NCBI RefSeq assembly: GCF_010378095.1
Contig: NZ_WNJL01000006.1
Location: 1 to 24,672 of the forward strand
Reading direction: 5' to 3'
Length of the DNA stretch: 24,672 nt
Source of the DNA: Acidithiobacillus ferrianus
Lineage (GTDB): Bacteria > Pseudomonadota > Gammaproteobacteria > Acidithiobacillales > Acidithiobacillaceae
Shown: piece after piece, positions 16,462 through 24,672 of the stretch
How positions within the stretch are numbered: position 1 is the stretch's first letter
Layout of the letters: every line of letters begins with the position of its first letter
Program-made: the position numbers and the translations under genes
The notes under the pieces: generated by a model
Told to the model about the DNA's origin: nothing
Seen by the model: the letters and a program-made list of their open reading frames with translations, nothing else
Database searches by the model: none

Positions 16462-16957
16462 TGATCCGTGCCCGCTTTTCGGCCTTGCGGCGAATCAGGT
16501 TTTGCTTGAGACGTGACAGATGATCGACCAGGAGCGTGCCGTTGAGATGGTCGATTTCGTGTTGGAGGCAAACCGCGAGCAATCCATCGGCTTCCAGTTC
16601 GATGGGCTTGCCCTGGACGGTGGTCGCCCGTATCGTCACCCGTTCAGCGCGGCGCACCGTTTCCAGCACCCCCGGGACCGAGAGGCAGCCTTCTTTCATC
16701 TCCTCCTCGCCCGTACTCGCCACGATCTCGGGATTGATCAACATCAGCAGATCATTGCGGTTTTCCGAAACATCCACGACAATCAGGCGCTGGGTGGCGG
16801 CGACCTGGGGCGCGGCCAGGCCAATTCCGGGGGCGTTGTACATGGTTTCGGCCATGTCGTCGGCCAGTTGCTGGATTTGTTTGTCCACACGGATTATGGG
16901 CTTGGCCATGCCTTTGAGACGGACATCGGGGAATTCAAGTATCTTCAGGAGTGGCAT
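16454..16957 (-). CDS. def: Peptide deformylase
   Basis: This 167-residue metalloenzyme removes the formyl group from nascent proteins. All three family motifs are present: GIGLAAPQV (44-52), EGCLS with metal ligand Cys91 (89-93), and HEIDHLNG (133-140) with His133, catalytic Glu134 and His137. The start at 16957 ([11 protein letters not shown]) is the standard N-terminus; upstream in-frame codons belong to the divergent intergenic region. GGTGA lies just before the ATG. It is the first gene of the minus-strand run def-fmt-rsmB-ntrY-ntrX. Confidence 0.96.
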   Translation of the reverse strand: MPLLKILEFPDVRLKGMAKPIIRVDKQIQQLADDMAETMYNAPGIGLAAPQVAATQRLIVVDVSENRNDLLMLINPEIVASTGEEEMKEGCLSVPGVLETVRRAERVTIRATTVQGKPIELEADGLLAVCLQHEIDHLNGTLLVDHLSRLKQNLIRRKAEKRARISE

Positions 16958-17042
16958 TTCGTCACCAATCGTATGTGCAGTTCGGCAAAAATCGTATCTT
17001 GAACTAATACTATTCCCTGCGGAAGTCCAGCGGAGATCATTC
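16958..17042. promoter_or_regulatory. Divergent promoter region between def and the LysM gene
   Basis: These 85 bp separate two divergently transcribed runs and should contain both promoters. An A/T-rich core lies at about 16985-17015. For the plus strand a weak pair TTCGGC (16981-16986) and TAATAC (17005-17010), 18 bp apart, is the best candidate, but the -35 match is poor. For the minus strand I see no clear pair. The region's role is inferred from gene layout. Confidence 0.45.
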
Positions 17043-18092
17043 ATGCAGAAGAACATCTGGCGCAACATCCTATTTTGTCTCGGCCTCAGCGCCATGGCCC
17101 CGGTATTGGCACAGGCCGCGCCGACCGGCCTGCAACTGCGCAGTGAAAAAAGCTATACCGTAAAATCCGGCGATACCTTGTGGGGCATTGCCGCGCATTT
17201 TCTCCGACACCCCTGGGACTGGCCACGAATCTGGCACAAGAATCCTTATATAAAAAATCCCAACCTCATTTATCCCGGCGACCGTATCGTCATCATACAC
17301 GGCGCCGACGGGCAGCCAGAACTCCGTGTCATCTCACTGCATCCGCAGATGACCACCGCGCCTTTACCCACCGTCGCCAAGGGTGAAGTCATGCCGTTCC
17401 TCGGCACGCCAGGGGTCATCGCCAGCAAAAAAACCTACGAGAAGCTACCCTATCTGGCCGCCAGCGCCGATCACCATATTGTCTTCTCGGTGGGCGACAA
17501 GCTCTATACCGCGGGACTCACCCAGACCGCCGTCGGCACTCGATACAATATCGTCGCCCTTGGGCCGGAACTGCGCCGTCCCGGGGTCGAAAAGCCGGTG
17601 GGCTACGCGCTCCACGATCTCGGCACCGCGATCGTGCGCGGCAACGGCAAGCATGCCGCCGTTGAAATCACCAGCGCACGCAAAGAAATCTCGCTGGGTG
17701 ACCGTCTGATACCCGCCACGGCGGGCGGCACACCCCACTATTTCCCCAGCGTCCCGGCGCATCCGGTGAAAGCCCATATTATTGCGACGATGAGCGACTA
17801 CCGGGAGCTCCTGGTAGGCCAGATCATCATCGTGGATCGGGGCCGCAAAGATGGCCTGAGTGCCGGTAATGTGCTGCAGATCGAGCAGGCGGGCAGAGAA
17901 ACGAGGAACGCCGTCACCGGCAAGCCTTTTGCCCTGCCCCCGCAGAAGGTCGGCACCGCCATGTTGTTCCGAATCTTCCCCACGGTCTCCTATGCGGTAA
18001 TCACCACGGCGACGCGCGGTATCCGGGTGGGCGACAGCCTGGCCAACCCCCGTCCGGCGGCGGCTGTTGGCCGCGCCACAGGAAACGGGTGA
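17043..18092 (+). CDS. Exported LysM-domain peptidoglycan-binding protein
   Basis: This 349-residue protein has a Sec signal peptide (hydrophobic about 7-22, probable cut after AQA at 25) and a single N-terminal LysM domain at about 37-84 ([17 protein letters not shown]...[11 protein letters not shown]). The rest, about 100-349, has no motif I can name and is rich in short beta-type segments. Such proteins sit upstream of dprA and next to def in many proteobacteria. A periplasmic role bound to peptidoglycan is likely; the exact function is not known. The start is chosen by the signal peptide and a GGAG 9 nt upstream. Its TGA overlaps the dprA GTG start by 4 bp. Confidence 0.88.
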   Translation: MQKNIWRNILFCLGLSAMAPVLAQAAPTGLQLRSEKSYTVKSGDTLWGIAAHFLRHPWDWPRIWHKNPYIKNPNLIYPGDRIVIIHGADGQPELRVISLHPQMTTAPLPTVAKGEVMPFLGTPGVIASKKTYEKLPYLAASADHHIVFSVGDKLYTAGLTQTAVGTRYNIVALGPELRRPGVEKPVGYALHDLGTAIVRGNGKHAAVEITSARKEISLGDRLIPATAGGTPHYFPSVPAHPVKAHIIATMSDYRELLVGQIIIVDRGRKDGLSAGNVLQIEQAGRETRNAVTGKPFALPPQKVGTAMLFRIFPTVSYAVITTATRGIRVGDSLANPRPAAAVGRATGNG

Positions 18093-19186
18093 CAGACCGG
18101 ATCTGGCTCGCCCTCAGCCGTATTCCCGGCCTCGGCCCGGTGCGCCAACGCGCCCTGCTGGAGCGCTTCGGCGCGGTGGAACGCTGCTTTCAAACGGGCG
18201 CCGAAGCCTTGCAGGGCCTCGGCCTGCAGGTGGCGCAAATCGCCGCCTTGCAAAAGGAACCGGCCGATCTGCTGACGCCAGCGGATCAGCGTTGGCTGGA
18301 AAGCGCCGACACCGATCTCTGCCGTTGGACGGATGTCGACTATCCGCCGCTGCTGCGCCATATTCCCGATCCCCCCTTGTTGCTGTACCTGCGCGGGCAA
18401 CGCGCCCGCCTGAACCAAGCCATTCTCGCCATCGTCGGCAGCCGCAGCCCCACGGCCACCGGCATGGCCACCGCCGAAGCTTTCGCCCGCAGCCTGGGAG
18501 AGGCTGGCCTCACCATCAGCAGCGGTCTGGCGCTGGGGATTGATGCGGCCGCCCATCGCGGCGCCCTGGACAGCGGCACCGTGGCCGTACTCGGCACCGG
18601 TGCCGATCTCATCTACCCGCGCAGCCATCTGCAATTGGCCCGCTCTATCACGACGCACGGGCTCCTCCTCAGCGAACAGCCGCCCCATACGGCTCCGCGC
18701 AGCGGTTTGTTCCCGCGCCGCAACCGGATTATCAGCGGTCTCAGCCTCGGCGTACTGGTGGTCGAGGCTGCGGAAGGCAGCGGTTCACTCATCACCGCCC
18801 GGTTGGCCATGGAACAGGGCCGCGAAGTCTTCGCCATCCCCGGCTCCATCCATTCGCCCCTGTCCCGCGGGCCGCATCGGCTCATCCGCGATGGCGCCAA
18901 GCTGGTGGAAAGCGCGGCGGACATCCTTAGCGAACTCGGCCCCCTTTACGGGGCTCTGCAAAGCCATCGTCCCGCGGCTCCTTCAACGGAGTGGCAGCCC
19001 GAGGATCCGACACAGGCCAAAGTCTGGGCGGCCATGGATTTCGACCCCCTCGCGCCCGAACAGATCGCCAAGCGCTGCGGATTGACGCTGACCGAGCTTT
19101 CCGCCATCCTCTTGGACATGGAATTACAAGGATACCTCGTGGCCTGTCCCGGCGGCCGCTTCTGTCGCCTCCTCCCCGCTCCTTAA
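18089..19186 (+). CDS. dprA: DNA-processing protein DprA (Smf)
   Basis: This 365-residue protein binds incoming single-stranded DNA during natural transformation and loads RecA. It has an N-terminal helical SAM-like part ([20 protein letters not shown]), the extended Rossmann domain starting AILAIVGSRSPTATG (about 111-125) with SGLALGIDAAAH (145-156) and FPRRNRIISGL, and a C-terminal winged-helix domain (about 300-365) that ends in ELQGYLVACPGGRFCRL. The start is GTG at 18089, overlapping the LysM stop (GTGA). Smg follows 9 bp downstream. Intact length suggests that DNA-uptake processing is functional, although other competence genes are not in view. Confidence 0.95.
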   Translation: MTDRIWLALSRIPGLGPVRQRALLERFGAVERCFQTGAEALQGLGLQVAQIAALQKEPADLLTPADQRWLESADTDLCRWTDVDYPPLLRHIPDPPLLLYLRGQRARLNQAILAIVGSRSPTATGMATAEAFARSLGEAGLTISSGLALGIDAAAHRGALDSGTVAVLGTGADLIYPRSHLQLARSITTHGLLLSEQPPHTAPRSGLFPRRNRIISGLSLGVLVVEAAEGSGSLITARLAMEQGREVFAIPGSIHSPLSRGPHRLIRDGAKLVESAADILSELGPLYGALQSHRPAAPSTEWQPEDPTQAKVWAAMDFDPLAPEQIAKRCGLTLTELSAILLDMELQGYLVACPGGRFCRLLPAP

Positions 19187-19195
19187 GGTCCCGGC

Positions 19196-19636
19196 ATGGA
19201 GGACGTCATCGACATCATTACCTATCTGCTCGACCATCTCGACGACGAAGACGACGACGAGATGCTCGAGGCGCATTTGCGCGCCGTCGGCTTTCCCGAC
19301 GACGACATCCAGCGCGCCCTCGACTGGATGGAAGGCTTCGCCGTGGAAGAACAAGAGGACATCAGTCCCCGCGCGCTGCGCGCCTACCATCCCTATGAAC
19401 TGCGAAACCTCTCCGTGGCCGCCCGCGGCCAGCTCCACGACTGGGAACGACTGGGCGTCATCAACGGTTCGGTGCGCGAGCGCATCATCGATCGTCTACT
19501 GGCCCTCGGACTGGACGACACCGACCTGGAAACCCTCGACTGGGTCGCCTTCATGGTCATGGCCAACGACCCCGGCCCTGAGGCCCTCTGGGTGGACGCC
19601 TTACTCGATGCCGATGGCACACGGATTCTCCACTGA
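19196..19636 (+). CDS. smg: Smg family protein (DUF494)
   Basis: This 146-residue protein is very acidic in its first half (LDDEDDDEMLEAHLRAVGF) and matches the Smg/DUF494 family, including the conserved FPDDDIQRALDWMEG and the C-terminal DLETLDWVAFMVM. The molecular function of this family is not established. It is conserved between dprA and topA in many proteobacteria, as here. It begins 9 bp after dprA and ends 3 bp before topA, so it is probably co-transcribed with both. Confidence 0.93.
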   Translation: MEDVIDIITYLLDHLDDEDDDEMLEAHLRAVGFPDDDIQRALDWMEGFAVEEQEDISPRALRAYHPYELRNLSVAARGQLHDWERLGVINGSVRERIIDRLLALGLDDTDLETLDWVAFMVMANDPGPEALWVDALLDADGTRILH

Positions 19637-19639
19637 CAC

Positions 19640-22168
19640 ATGGCACACCAGCTCGTCATCGTCGAATCGCCCGCCAAGGCCAAGACCATCCAGAAATATC
19701 TGGGTGAGGATTTTGAGGTGCTCGCCTCCTACGGCCATGTGCGCGATCTGCTGCCCAAAGAGGGCGCGGTGGATACCGAACACGATTTTTCCATGCGCTA
19801 CACCGCCATCGAGCGCAACGAGCGCCATGTGGCCGCCATCGCCAGGGCCTTGCGCGACGCCGACAAGCTCTGGCTCGCCACGGACCCGGACCGCGAAGGC
19901 GAAGCCATCTCCTGGCACCTGGTCGAGCTCTTGCGTGAGCGCAACCTGCTGGGCAACAAGCCCGCGCAACGGGTCGTTTTCCACGAAATCACCAAAAAGG
20001 CGGTCCAGGAGGCCATCGCCGCGCCCCGCGGGATCGCCATGGATCTGGTCAACGCCCAACAGGCGCGGCGCGCCCTCGATTATCTGGTGGGCTTCAATCT
20101 GTCGCCACTGCTGTGGCGCAAAGTGCGTCCAGGGCTTTCCGCAGGCCGGGTGCAAAGCGCCGCCCTGCGTTTGATCTGCGAGCGTGAAGAGGAAATCGAA
20201 GCCTTCATCAGCCGCGAATACTGGACGATCTCCAGCCGTCTGCGGCAAGACGGGAACGATTTCAGCGGGCGCCTGACCCAGTGGCAGCACCGAAAACTGG
20301 AACAGTTCGATATCCCTGACAGCGACCAGGCCGAGGCCATTCGCAACGGGATGACAGAAGATCTCCGCCAGCAGCCCCTGCGGGTGCGCGAGGTGGAGCG
20401 CAAAAGCCGGCAACGCCAGCCCGCCGCCCCTTTCACCACCTCGACCTTGCAACAAGAAGCCTCGCGCAAGCTCGGGTTCAACGCCAGCCGCACCATGCGC
20501 GTCGCTCAGCAACTCTACGAAGGCATCAACGTCGGCAACGAAACCGTGGGCCTGATCAGCTATATGCGTACCGACGCCGTCAATCTGGCTGAGGAAGCCA
20601 TCGCCTCCATCCGCGGGTTTATCGAGGGTCATTACGGCAGCGCGTTCGTCCCGGAAACGCCGCGCCGCTACAAGACCAAAACCAAAAACGCCCAGGAGGC
20701 CCACGAAGCCATCCGCCCCACCGACATCGCACGCACCCCGGAATCCCTGCAAGGCGTACTCGAACACGATCTCTGGCGTCTCTATGACCTGATCTGGAAA
20801 CGCAGCGTCGCCTGCCAGATGGCCCCGGCCCGCCTCGATCTGGTCGCCGTGGATATGGATGCCGGCACCCACTGGACGTTGCGCGCCAACGGCTCCACCG
20901 TCACCTTCCCCGGCTTCATGGCCGTCTACCAGGAAGGCAAGGACGACAGCGATGAGGAGGAGGGCAACCGCATCCTGCCGCCGCTCCAGGCCGGTGACAC
21001 CCCTCAGGTGCTCGGCATCGACCCCGAACAGCACTTCACCGAACCCCCGCCCCGCTACAGCGACGCGACCCTGGTCAAGACCCTGGAAGCGCACGGCATT
21101 GGCCGTCCCTCCACGTATGCCAACATCATCCAGACCCTGCAGAATCGCGAATATGTCGCCGTCGAACAGCGGCGCTTCCACCCCACCGACCTCGGCCGTG
21201 TGGTCGGCCGCTTCCTGATCAACCATTTTGAGCGTTATGTGGATTACGGCTTCACCGCCAACATGGAAGATGAGCTCGACGCCATCTCGCGCGGCGAAAA
21301 GCAATGGCAGCCCGTGCTCGGCGCCTTCTGGGGTCCTTTCCGCGCGCTGCTCGACGAAAAGGCCCATGTCAGCCGCACCGAGGCCACCAGCGAGGCCCTG
21401 GACGAAGCCTGCCCGCAATGCGGTAAGCCCTTGTTCTTACGTCTCGGCCGCCACGGGCGTTTTGTGGCCTGTTCCGGTTATCCTGAATGCAATTACACCC
21501 GCCCCGTCGATGGTCCGCGCGAACCCGCCGAGCCGGTGGGTCGCGACTGTCCGGACTGCGGGAAACCGCTGGTCTATAAAACCGGGCGTTATGGCCGTTT
21601 CATTTCCTGCAGCGGCTATCCCGAGTGCAAGCACATCGAGCCGTTGACTCAGCCGAAATCCTCTGGCGTTACCTGCCCTTACTGTGGCGAGGGCGAACTC
21701 GTGGAGAAGCGCAGCCGCTACGGTAAAAGTTTCTACTCCTGCAACACCTACCCCAAATGCAGTTACGCGGTCTGGGGGCCGCCGGTGGCGCGCCCCTGTC
21801 CGCGCTGCGCCTGGCCGATCATGATCGAAAAAAGTGGCAAACGGCTGGGTGAGCAACTGGCCTGTCCGCAGAGCGAATGCGCCTTCCACTTTCCGGTAAA
21901 CGCCAGTGACACGGAAATTGCCGCGATGCTCCCCGGCTATACGCCGCCGCCGCCCCGCGAAAAACGGGCGCCGCCCCCCAAGAAAACGGCCACCACCCGG
22001 AAGACGGCGACGAAGGCCGCCAAAAAATCCACGGCCACCGGAACCACGGTCGCGGTGAAAAGACCTGCCGCGGCAAAAAAAGCGACGCCGCCCAAAAGCA
22101 CCACGCCCGGCGAACGCCCGGCTCCCGCGTCACGTAAACGCCCTGCCAAGACGGCCACCCGTTCATGA
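19640..22168 (+). CDS. topA: DNA topoisomerase I (type IA)
   Basis: This 842-residue enzyme relaxes negative supercoils. The TOPRIM domain begins [16 protein letters not shown] with Glu9 and carries the metal motif TDPDREGE (81-88). The active-site tyrosine is Tyr308 in [13 protein letters not shown]. After the core (to about 585) come four zinc-ribbon repeats at roughly 590-760, each with a C-x2-C pair followed by a second pair or its variant. The last ~70 residues are a lysine-, proline-, alanine- and threonine-rich basic tail, low in complexity, likely binding DNA non-specifically. It starts 3 bp after smg and overlaps fdxA by 4 bp. A long open frame on the opposite strand is a composition artefact. 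Confidence 0.96.
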   Translation: MAHQLVIVESPAKAKTIQKYLGEDFEVLASYGHVRDLLPKEGAVDTEHDFSMRYTAIERNERHVAAIARALRDADKLWLATDPDREGEAISWHLVELLRERNLLGNKPAQRVVFHEITKKAVQEAIAAPRGIAMDLVNAQQARRALDYLVGFNLSPLLWRKVRPGLSAGRVQSAALRLICEREEEIEAFISREYWTISSRLRQDGNDFSGRLTQWQHRKLEQFDIPDSDQAEAIRNGMTEDLRQQPLRVREVERKSRQRQPAAPFTTSTLQQEASRKLGFNASRTMRVAQQLYEGINVGNETVGLISYMRTDAVNLAEEAIASIRGFIEGHYGSAFVPETPRRYKTKTKNAQEAHEAIRPTDIARTPESLQGVLEHDLWRLYDLIWKRSVACQMAPARLDLVAVDMDAGTHWTLRANGSTVTFPGFMAVYQEGKDDSDEEEGNRILPPLQAGDTPQVLGIDPEQHFTEPPPRYSDATLVKTLEAHGIGRPSTYANIIQTLQNREYVAVEQRRFHPTDLGRVVGRFLINHFERYVDYGFTANMEDELDAISRGEKQWQPVLGAFWGPFRALLDEKAHVSRTEATSEALDEACPQCGKPLFLRLGRHGRFVACSGYPECNYTRPVDGPREPAEPVGRDCPDCGKPLVYKTGRYGRFISCSGYPECKHIEPLTQPKSSGVTCPYCGEGELVEKRSRYGKSFYSCNTYPKCSYAVWGPPVARPCPRCAWPIMIEKSGKRLGEQLACPQSECAFHFPVNASDTEIAAMLPGYTPPPPREKRAPPPKKTATTRKTATKAAKKSTATGTTVAVKRPAAAKKATPPKSTTPGERPAPASRKRPAKTATRS

Positions 22169-22491
22169 CCTACGTCGTCACCGAAAACTGTATTCAATGC
22201 AAATACACCGACTGTGCGGAAGTCTGTCCCGTCGAGTGCTTTCATGAAGGTCCGAACTTTCTGGTCATCGATCCGGACGAGTGCATCGACTGCGCCGCCT
22301 GTGTGCCCGAGTGCCCGGCTGACGCCATCTTCGCCGACGATGAAGTGCCGGTGGATCAGCGTGATTTCACGGCTATCAACGCCGAACTCGCCAAAGACTG
22401 GCCCGTGATCCTCCGCAAAAAGGCGCCGCTGCCCGAGGCCGAAGCCTGGAACGGCAAGGGCGACAAGCGCTCCTGGCTGCGACGCTCATGA
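22165..22491 (+). CDS. fdxA: 7Fe ferredoxin (3Fe-4S and 4Fe-4S), FdxA type
   Basis: This 108-residue ferredoxin matches the Azotobacter FdI type. By that pattern the 3Fe-4S cluster is held by Cys9, Cys17 and Cys50, and the 4Fe-4S cluster by Cys21, Cys40, Cys43 and Cys46; Cys12 and Cys25 are the extra free cysteines of the family. The C-terminal extension past residue 60 is typical of FdxA. It carries electrons at low potential in the cytoplasm; the partner is unknown. Its ATG overlaps the topA stop as ATGA, so it is coupled to topA. A perfect parS-like palindrome lies 13 bp after its stop. Confidence 0.95.
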   Translation: MTYVVTENCIQCKYTDCAEVCPVECFHEGPNFLVIDPDECIDCAACVPECPADAIFADDEVPVDQRDFTAINAELAKDWPVILRKKAPLPEAEAWNGKGDKRSWLRRS

Positions 22492-22504
22492 GTGCGCAGC
22501 CGAT

Positions 22505-22524
22505 CATGTTTCACGTGAAACATG
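22505..22524. other. parS: parS-type ParB-binding site (site 2), perfect palindrome over the minC start
   Basis: The core TGTTTCACGTGAAACA (22507-22522) is the canonical parS sequence, a perfect palindrome that extends to 20 bp, CATGTTTCACGTGAAACATG. The right end contains the minC start ATG (22522-22524). It is one of two such sites in the window, about 8.3 kb apart. The match to the known consensus is exact; ParB binding itself is inferred. Confidence 0.92.
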
Positions 22525-23253
22525 GCTAACCCCCCCGCTTCTTCCGCGGAAACCGGCGCGCCGCTGCGCCTGTCTGGCGGCGTTTTTACCCTCTCCATTC
22601 TTCATCTGGAAAGTGCCGACCCCCGCCAACTGGCCCAGCGGATCACTGAAGAACGCCAGCGTCATCCCGCAGCCGCGGACTTTCATCGACATGCGCCCAT
22701 AGTGCTAGACCTCAGCGCCATACCCGAAGAAGCGCCTTTGGCCCTGGCCGAGATCCTGCAGGTGCTCCGTGCCGCCGACTGGTTTCCCGTGGGTCTGCGT
22801 AATGCCGCACCGCGCCATCAGGCGTTGGCTCAGGAGCAGCATCTTCCCATTTTGCGCGGTCAAGAACGCGGCATCGCCCCTCACTCCCAGCCGGAGGCCT
22901 CTCCGGTACTCGCCCCCATCGCCCAAGGCAGCCTCCTCATCGACCACCCGATCCGTGGTGGCCAACGCAGCTATGCGCGCGGCGGCGATCTGATCTGCCT
23001 CGCCGCCGTCAATGCAGGCGCTGAAATCATGGCCGATGGCAACATTCATGTGTACGGTCCCCTGCGCGGCCGTGCCCTCGCTGGCGTCAACGGCCAGGAG
23101 GAAGCACGGATTTTCTGTGCGAATCTGGAAGCAGAGTTGGTTTCCGTCGCCGGCCTGTATCGCACCCTCGAAACCAACCATCCCCTCTGGGGTCAAGCGG
23201 CACAGATTTACAGTCGCGACGAACAATTACATATTATCCCCTTGAACCTCTAA
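22522..23253 (+). CDS. minC: Septum site-determining protein MinC
   Basis: This 243-residue division inhibitor has the N-terminal FtsZ-antagonising domain (about 12-110, beginning PLRLSGGVFTLSILHL) and the C-terminal beta-helix dimerisation/MinD-binding domain (about 135-240, with GDLICLAAVNAGAEIMADGNIHVYGPLRGRA in part). It blocks FtsZ rings away from midcell when held at the membrane by MinD. The ATG is the only suitable start in frame and lies inside the parS palindrome, so no good ribosome-binding site is present; translation may be weak or may depend on fdxA. It heads minCDE and is 19 bp from minD. Confidence 0.94.
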   Translation: MANPPASSAETGAPLRLSGGVFTLSILHLESADPRQLAQRITEERQRHPAAADFHRHAPIVLDLSAIPEEAPLALAEILQVLRAADWFPVGLRNAAPRHQALAQEQHLPILRGQERGIAPHSQPEASPVLAPIAQGSLLIDHPIRGGQRSYARGGDLICLAAVNAGAEIMADGNIHVYGPLRGRALAGVNGQEEARIFCANLEAELVSVAGLYRTLETNHPLWGQAAQIYSRDEQLHIIPLNL

Positions 23254-23272
23254 ATCCTGGAGAATAAGACCC

Positions 23273-24082
23273 GTGGCCAAAATCGTCGTCGTAACTTCCG
23301 GAAAGGGTGGGGTCGGCAAAACCACCACCAGCGCTGCCTTTGCCAGCGGCCTCGCCCTGCGCGGTTATCGCACCGTCGTCATCGACTTTGACGTTGGCCT
23401 GCGCAATCTTGACCTCATCATGGGATGCGAACGACGGGTCGTGTATGATCTCGTCAACGTCATTCAGGGAGAGGCCAAGCTGCAGCAGGCCCTAATCCGC
23501 GACAAACGTTGCGAAAGTCTCTACGTGCTGCCCACGTCCCAGACCCGTGACAAGGACGCCCTCACCACGGAAGGGGTGACGGCCATCATGGATGAACTCC
23601 GCAAGGAATTCGACTACATCGTCTGCGACTCTCCGGCAGGTATCGAATCGGGCGCGCTCATGGCGCTTTACCATGCCGATGAAGCCATCGTGGTCACCAA
23701 TCCGGAAGTCTCTTCGGTCCGGGATTCGGACCGTATCCTCGGTATTCTCGCCGCCCGTTCACGGCGCGCGGAACAGGGCGAAGAGCCCGTGAAGGAGCAT
23801 CTGCTCCTCACCCGCTACTCGCCCAAGCGGGTCGAGGGGGGCGAGATGCTTTCCCTGGAGGATGTGAAGGAGCTTCTGCATACCCCCCTGCTCGGTGTCA
23901 TTCCTGAATCCGAGGTGATCCTCCAGGCCTCCAACCAGGGCATCCCCGCCGTTCACATGGACCATAGCGATGTCGCTGAAGCCTACAAGGACATGGTCGC
24001 GCGCTTCCTCGGCGAAGAGCGCCCCCTGCGTTTTGTACAGCCTGTCAAGGTGGGTTTCTTCAAACGGCTCTTTGGAGGCTGA
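23273..24082 (+). CDS. minD: Septum site-determining ATPase MinD
   Basis: This 269-residue ATPase has the deviant Walker A motif GKGGVGKTT at 10-18 and the ParA/MinD signature VVIDFDVGLRNLDLIMG. The C-terminus VKVGFFKRLFGG forms the amphipathic membrane-targeting helix. ATP-bound MinD dimerises on the membrane and recruits MinC; MinE stimulates its ATPase. It starts with GTG (23273), preceded by GGAG. The minE ribosome-binding site is embedded in its last codons (TTTGGAGGC), and minE begins 4 bp after its stop. Confidence 0.97.
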   Translation: MAKIVVVTSGKGGVGKTTTSAAFASGLALRGYRTVVIDFDVGLRNLDLIMGCERRVVYDLVNVIQGEAKLQQALIRDKRCESLYVLPTSQTRDKDALTTEGVTAIMDELRKEFDYIVCDSPAGIESGALMALYHADEAIVVTNPEVSSVRDSDRILGILAARSRRAEQGEEPVKEHLLLTRYSPKRVEGGEMLSLEDVKELLHTPLLGVIPESEVILQASNQGIPAVHMDHSDVAEAYKDMVARFLGEERPLRFVQPVKVGFFKRLFGG

Positions 24083-24086
24083 GATT

Positions 24087-24338
24087 ATGTCCTTGCTCGA
24101 TTACTTCCTCGGCTCCCGCAAAAAAAGCGCCCATGTGGCGAAGGATCGTCTAAAATTGATCCTCGCGCACGAACGAAGCGATGGCGGCCCCGACTTCCTG
24201 CCCGCCTTGCAAGAAGAACTCCTCGCGGTCATCGGCAAATACATCCCGGTAGACAAGGAAAACATCAAGGTCACCATGGAAAGGCGGGGGGACTTTGAGG
24301 TGCTGGAATTGAACGTCTTGTTCCCTGACCAACGCTGA
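24087..24338 (+). CDS. minE: Cell division topological specificity factor MinE
   Basis: This 83-residue protein has the N-terminal membrane-binding and anti-MinCD segment (MSLLDYFLG...AKDRLKLILAHER) and the C-terminal dimerisation domain (EELLAVIGKYIPVD...VLELNV). It drives the pole-to-pole oscillation that keeps MinC away from midcell. Length is normal and it closes the minCDE unit. The start ATG at 24087 follows GGAGG at normal spacing. Confidence 0.96.
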   Translation: MSLLDYFLGSRKKSAHVAKDRLKLILAHERSDGGPDFLPALQEELLAVIGKYIPVDKENIKVTMERRGDFEVLELNVLFPDQR

Positions 24339-24454
24339 CGCCCCGCACGAACCCGTAAATCCCCACGGCGGCCCAACCCCGCCCGCGTACTCCGGACGAC
24401 ATGCACCGCGCCGCATGCCGGCCTCCCGATGCCGCATAATGTGGACATTTCTGG
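24339..24454. other. Convergent intergenic region after minE
   Basis: These 116 bp lie between the ends of minE (plus) and an oxidoreductase gene (minus), so a two-way terminator is expected. A short inverted repeat CATGC/GCATG (24400-24417) is present, but no stem followed by a T-run is visible. I see no gene here. Confidence 0.4.
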
Positions 24455-24672
24455 TTATGTGTTCAGCATCGCGAAGTCGAGCCAGTGGCTGCTCAGGTAT
24501 TCCAGCAGGCGGTTCTGGCTTTGCCGGGCGGCGAGGTTGTCGAGGTCCACCCAGGCCAGCGGCTGATCCTGCTGCGCGCAGGAAAACACCGCGCGGGTGC
24601 GTTGCCCGGTCTCCGGGTCGATCTGCCATTGCAGACATTGGGCGCAGACCCCCTTGAGCATGCACTGCATGG
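24455..24672 (-). CDS. C-terminal end of a large FAD/NAD(P) oxidoreductase with PyrK-like 2Fe-2S site (partial)
   Basis: The frame runs off the right edge, so only about 72 C-terminal residues are seen. They contain MQCMLKGVCAQCLQ, a cysteine cluster like the 2Fe-2S site of dihydroorotate dehydrogenase electron-transfer subunits, then AVFSCAQQDQPL with a fourth cysteine. This ending is familiar from long pyridine nucleotide-disulfide/glutamate synthase-like oxidoreductases of proteobacteria. The in-frame ATG near the edge is most likely internal. The substrate cannot be told from this fragment. It is transcribed toward minE. Confidence 0.7.
   Translation of the reverse strand, partial: MQCMLKGVCAQCLQWQIDPETGQRTRAVFSCAQQDQPLAWVDLDNLAARQSQNRLLEYLSSHWLDFAMLNT

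Noticed and set aside
19601..21418. 605-codon minus-strand open frame opposite topA
   Set aside because: topA is certain on the other strand, and the antisense product is a low-complexity G/A/D/V-rich protein without motifs.
24400..24417. CATGC/GCATG hairpin as a minE terminator
   Set aside because: The stem is only 5 bp and no T-run follows on either strand.

Overview
This window reads as a piece of a proteobacterial chromosome. The housekeeping gene order (def-fmt-rsmB-ntrY-ntrX diverging from a LysM gene-dprA-smg-topA, then a 7Fe ferredoxin and minCDE) is typical of beta/gammaproteobacteria and would fit an Acidithiobacillus-like organism. That genus guess comes from gene order and protein flavour only; no 16S or other marker is present.

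Left part (1-10193): a complete type I-C CRISPR-Cas locus, all on the minus strand. Read in the direction of transcription the order is a Phd/YefM-type antitoxin gene, cas3, cas5c (cas5d), cas8c (with an internal start for the small subunit Cas11c), cas7, hicB, hicA, cas4, cas1, cas2, leader, CRISPR array. The array has 17 identical 37-bp repeats and 16 spacers inside the window and probably continues past the left edge. The genes are packed with gaps of 1-42 bp or short overlaps, so they are probably one transcription unit. The notable oddity is toxin-antitoxin content: a hicBA pair sits between the interference genes (cas3-cas7) and the adaptation genes (cas4-cas1-cas2), and a Phd-like antitoxin gene without a visible toxin heads the operon.

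Middle (10194-16957): a 283-bp boundary region with possible gene remnants, then a minus-strand housekeeping run (transcribed def, fmt, rsmB, ntrY, ntrX). It covers protein N-terminal processing, 16S rRNA methylation and the NtrYX two-component system. NtrX lacks the GAFTGA loop of sigma54 activators.

Right part (16958-24672): a divergent intergenic region starts the plus-strand run LysM protein, dprA (transformation), smg, topA, fdxA, minC, minD, minE. The C-terminal end of a large FAD/NAD(P) oxidoreductase converges from the right edge.

Two 16-bp sites matching the ParB-binding parS consensus lie at 14161-14176 (rsmB-ntrY gap) and 22507-22522 (overlapping the minC start codon). They imply that the window lies in the origin-proximal domain of the chromosome, and so place the CRISPR-Cas locus there too.
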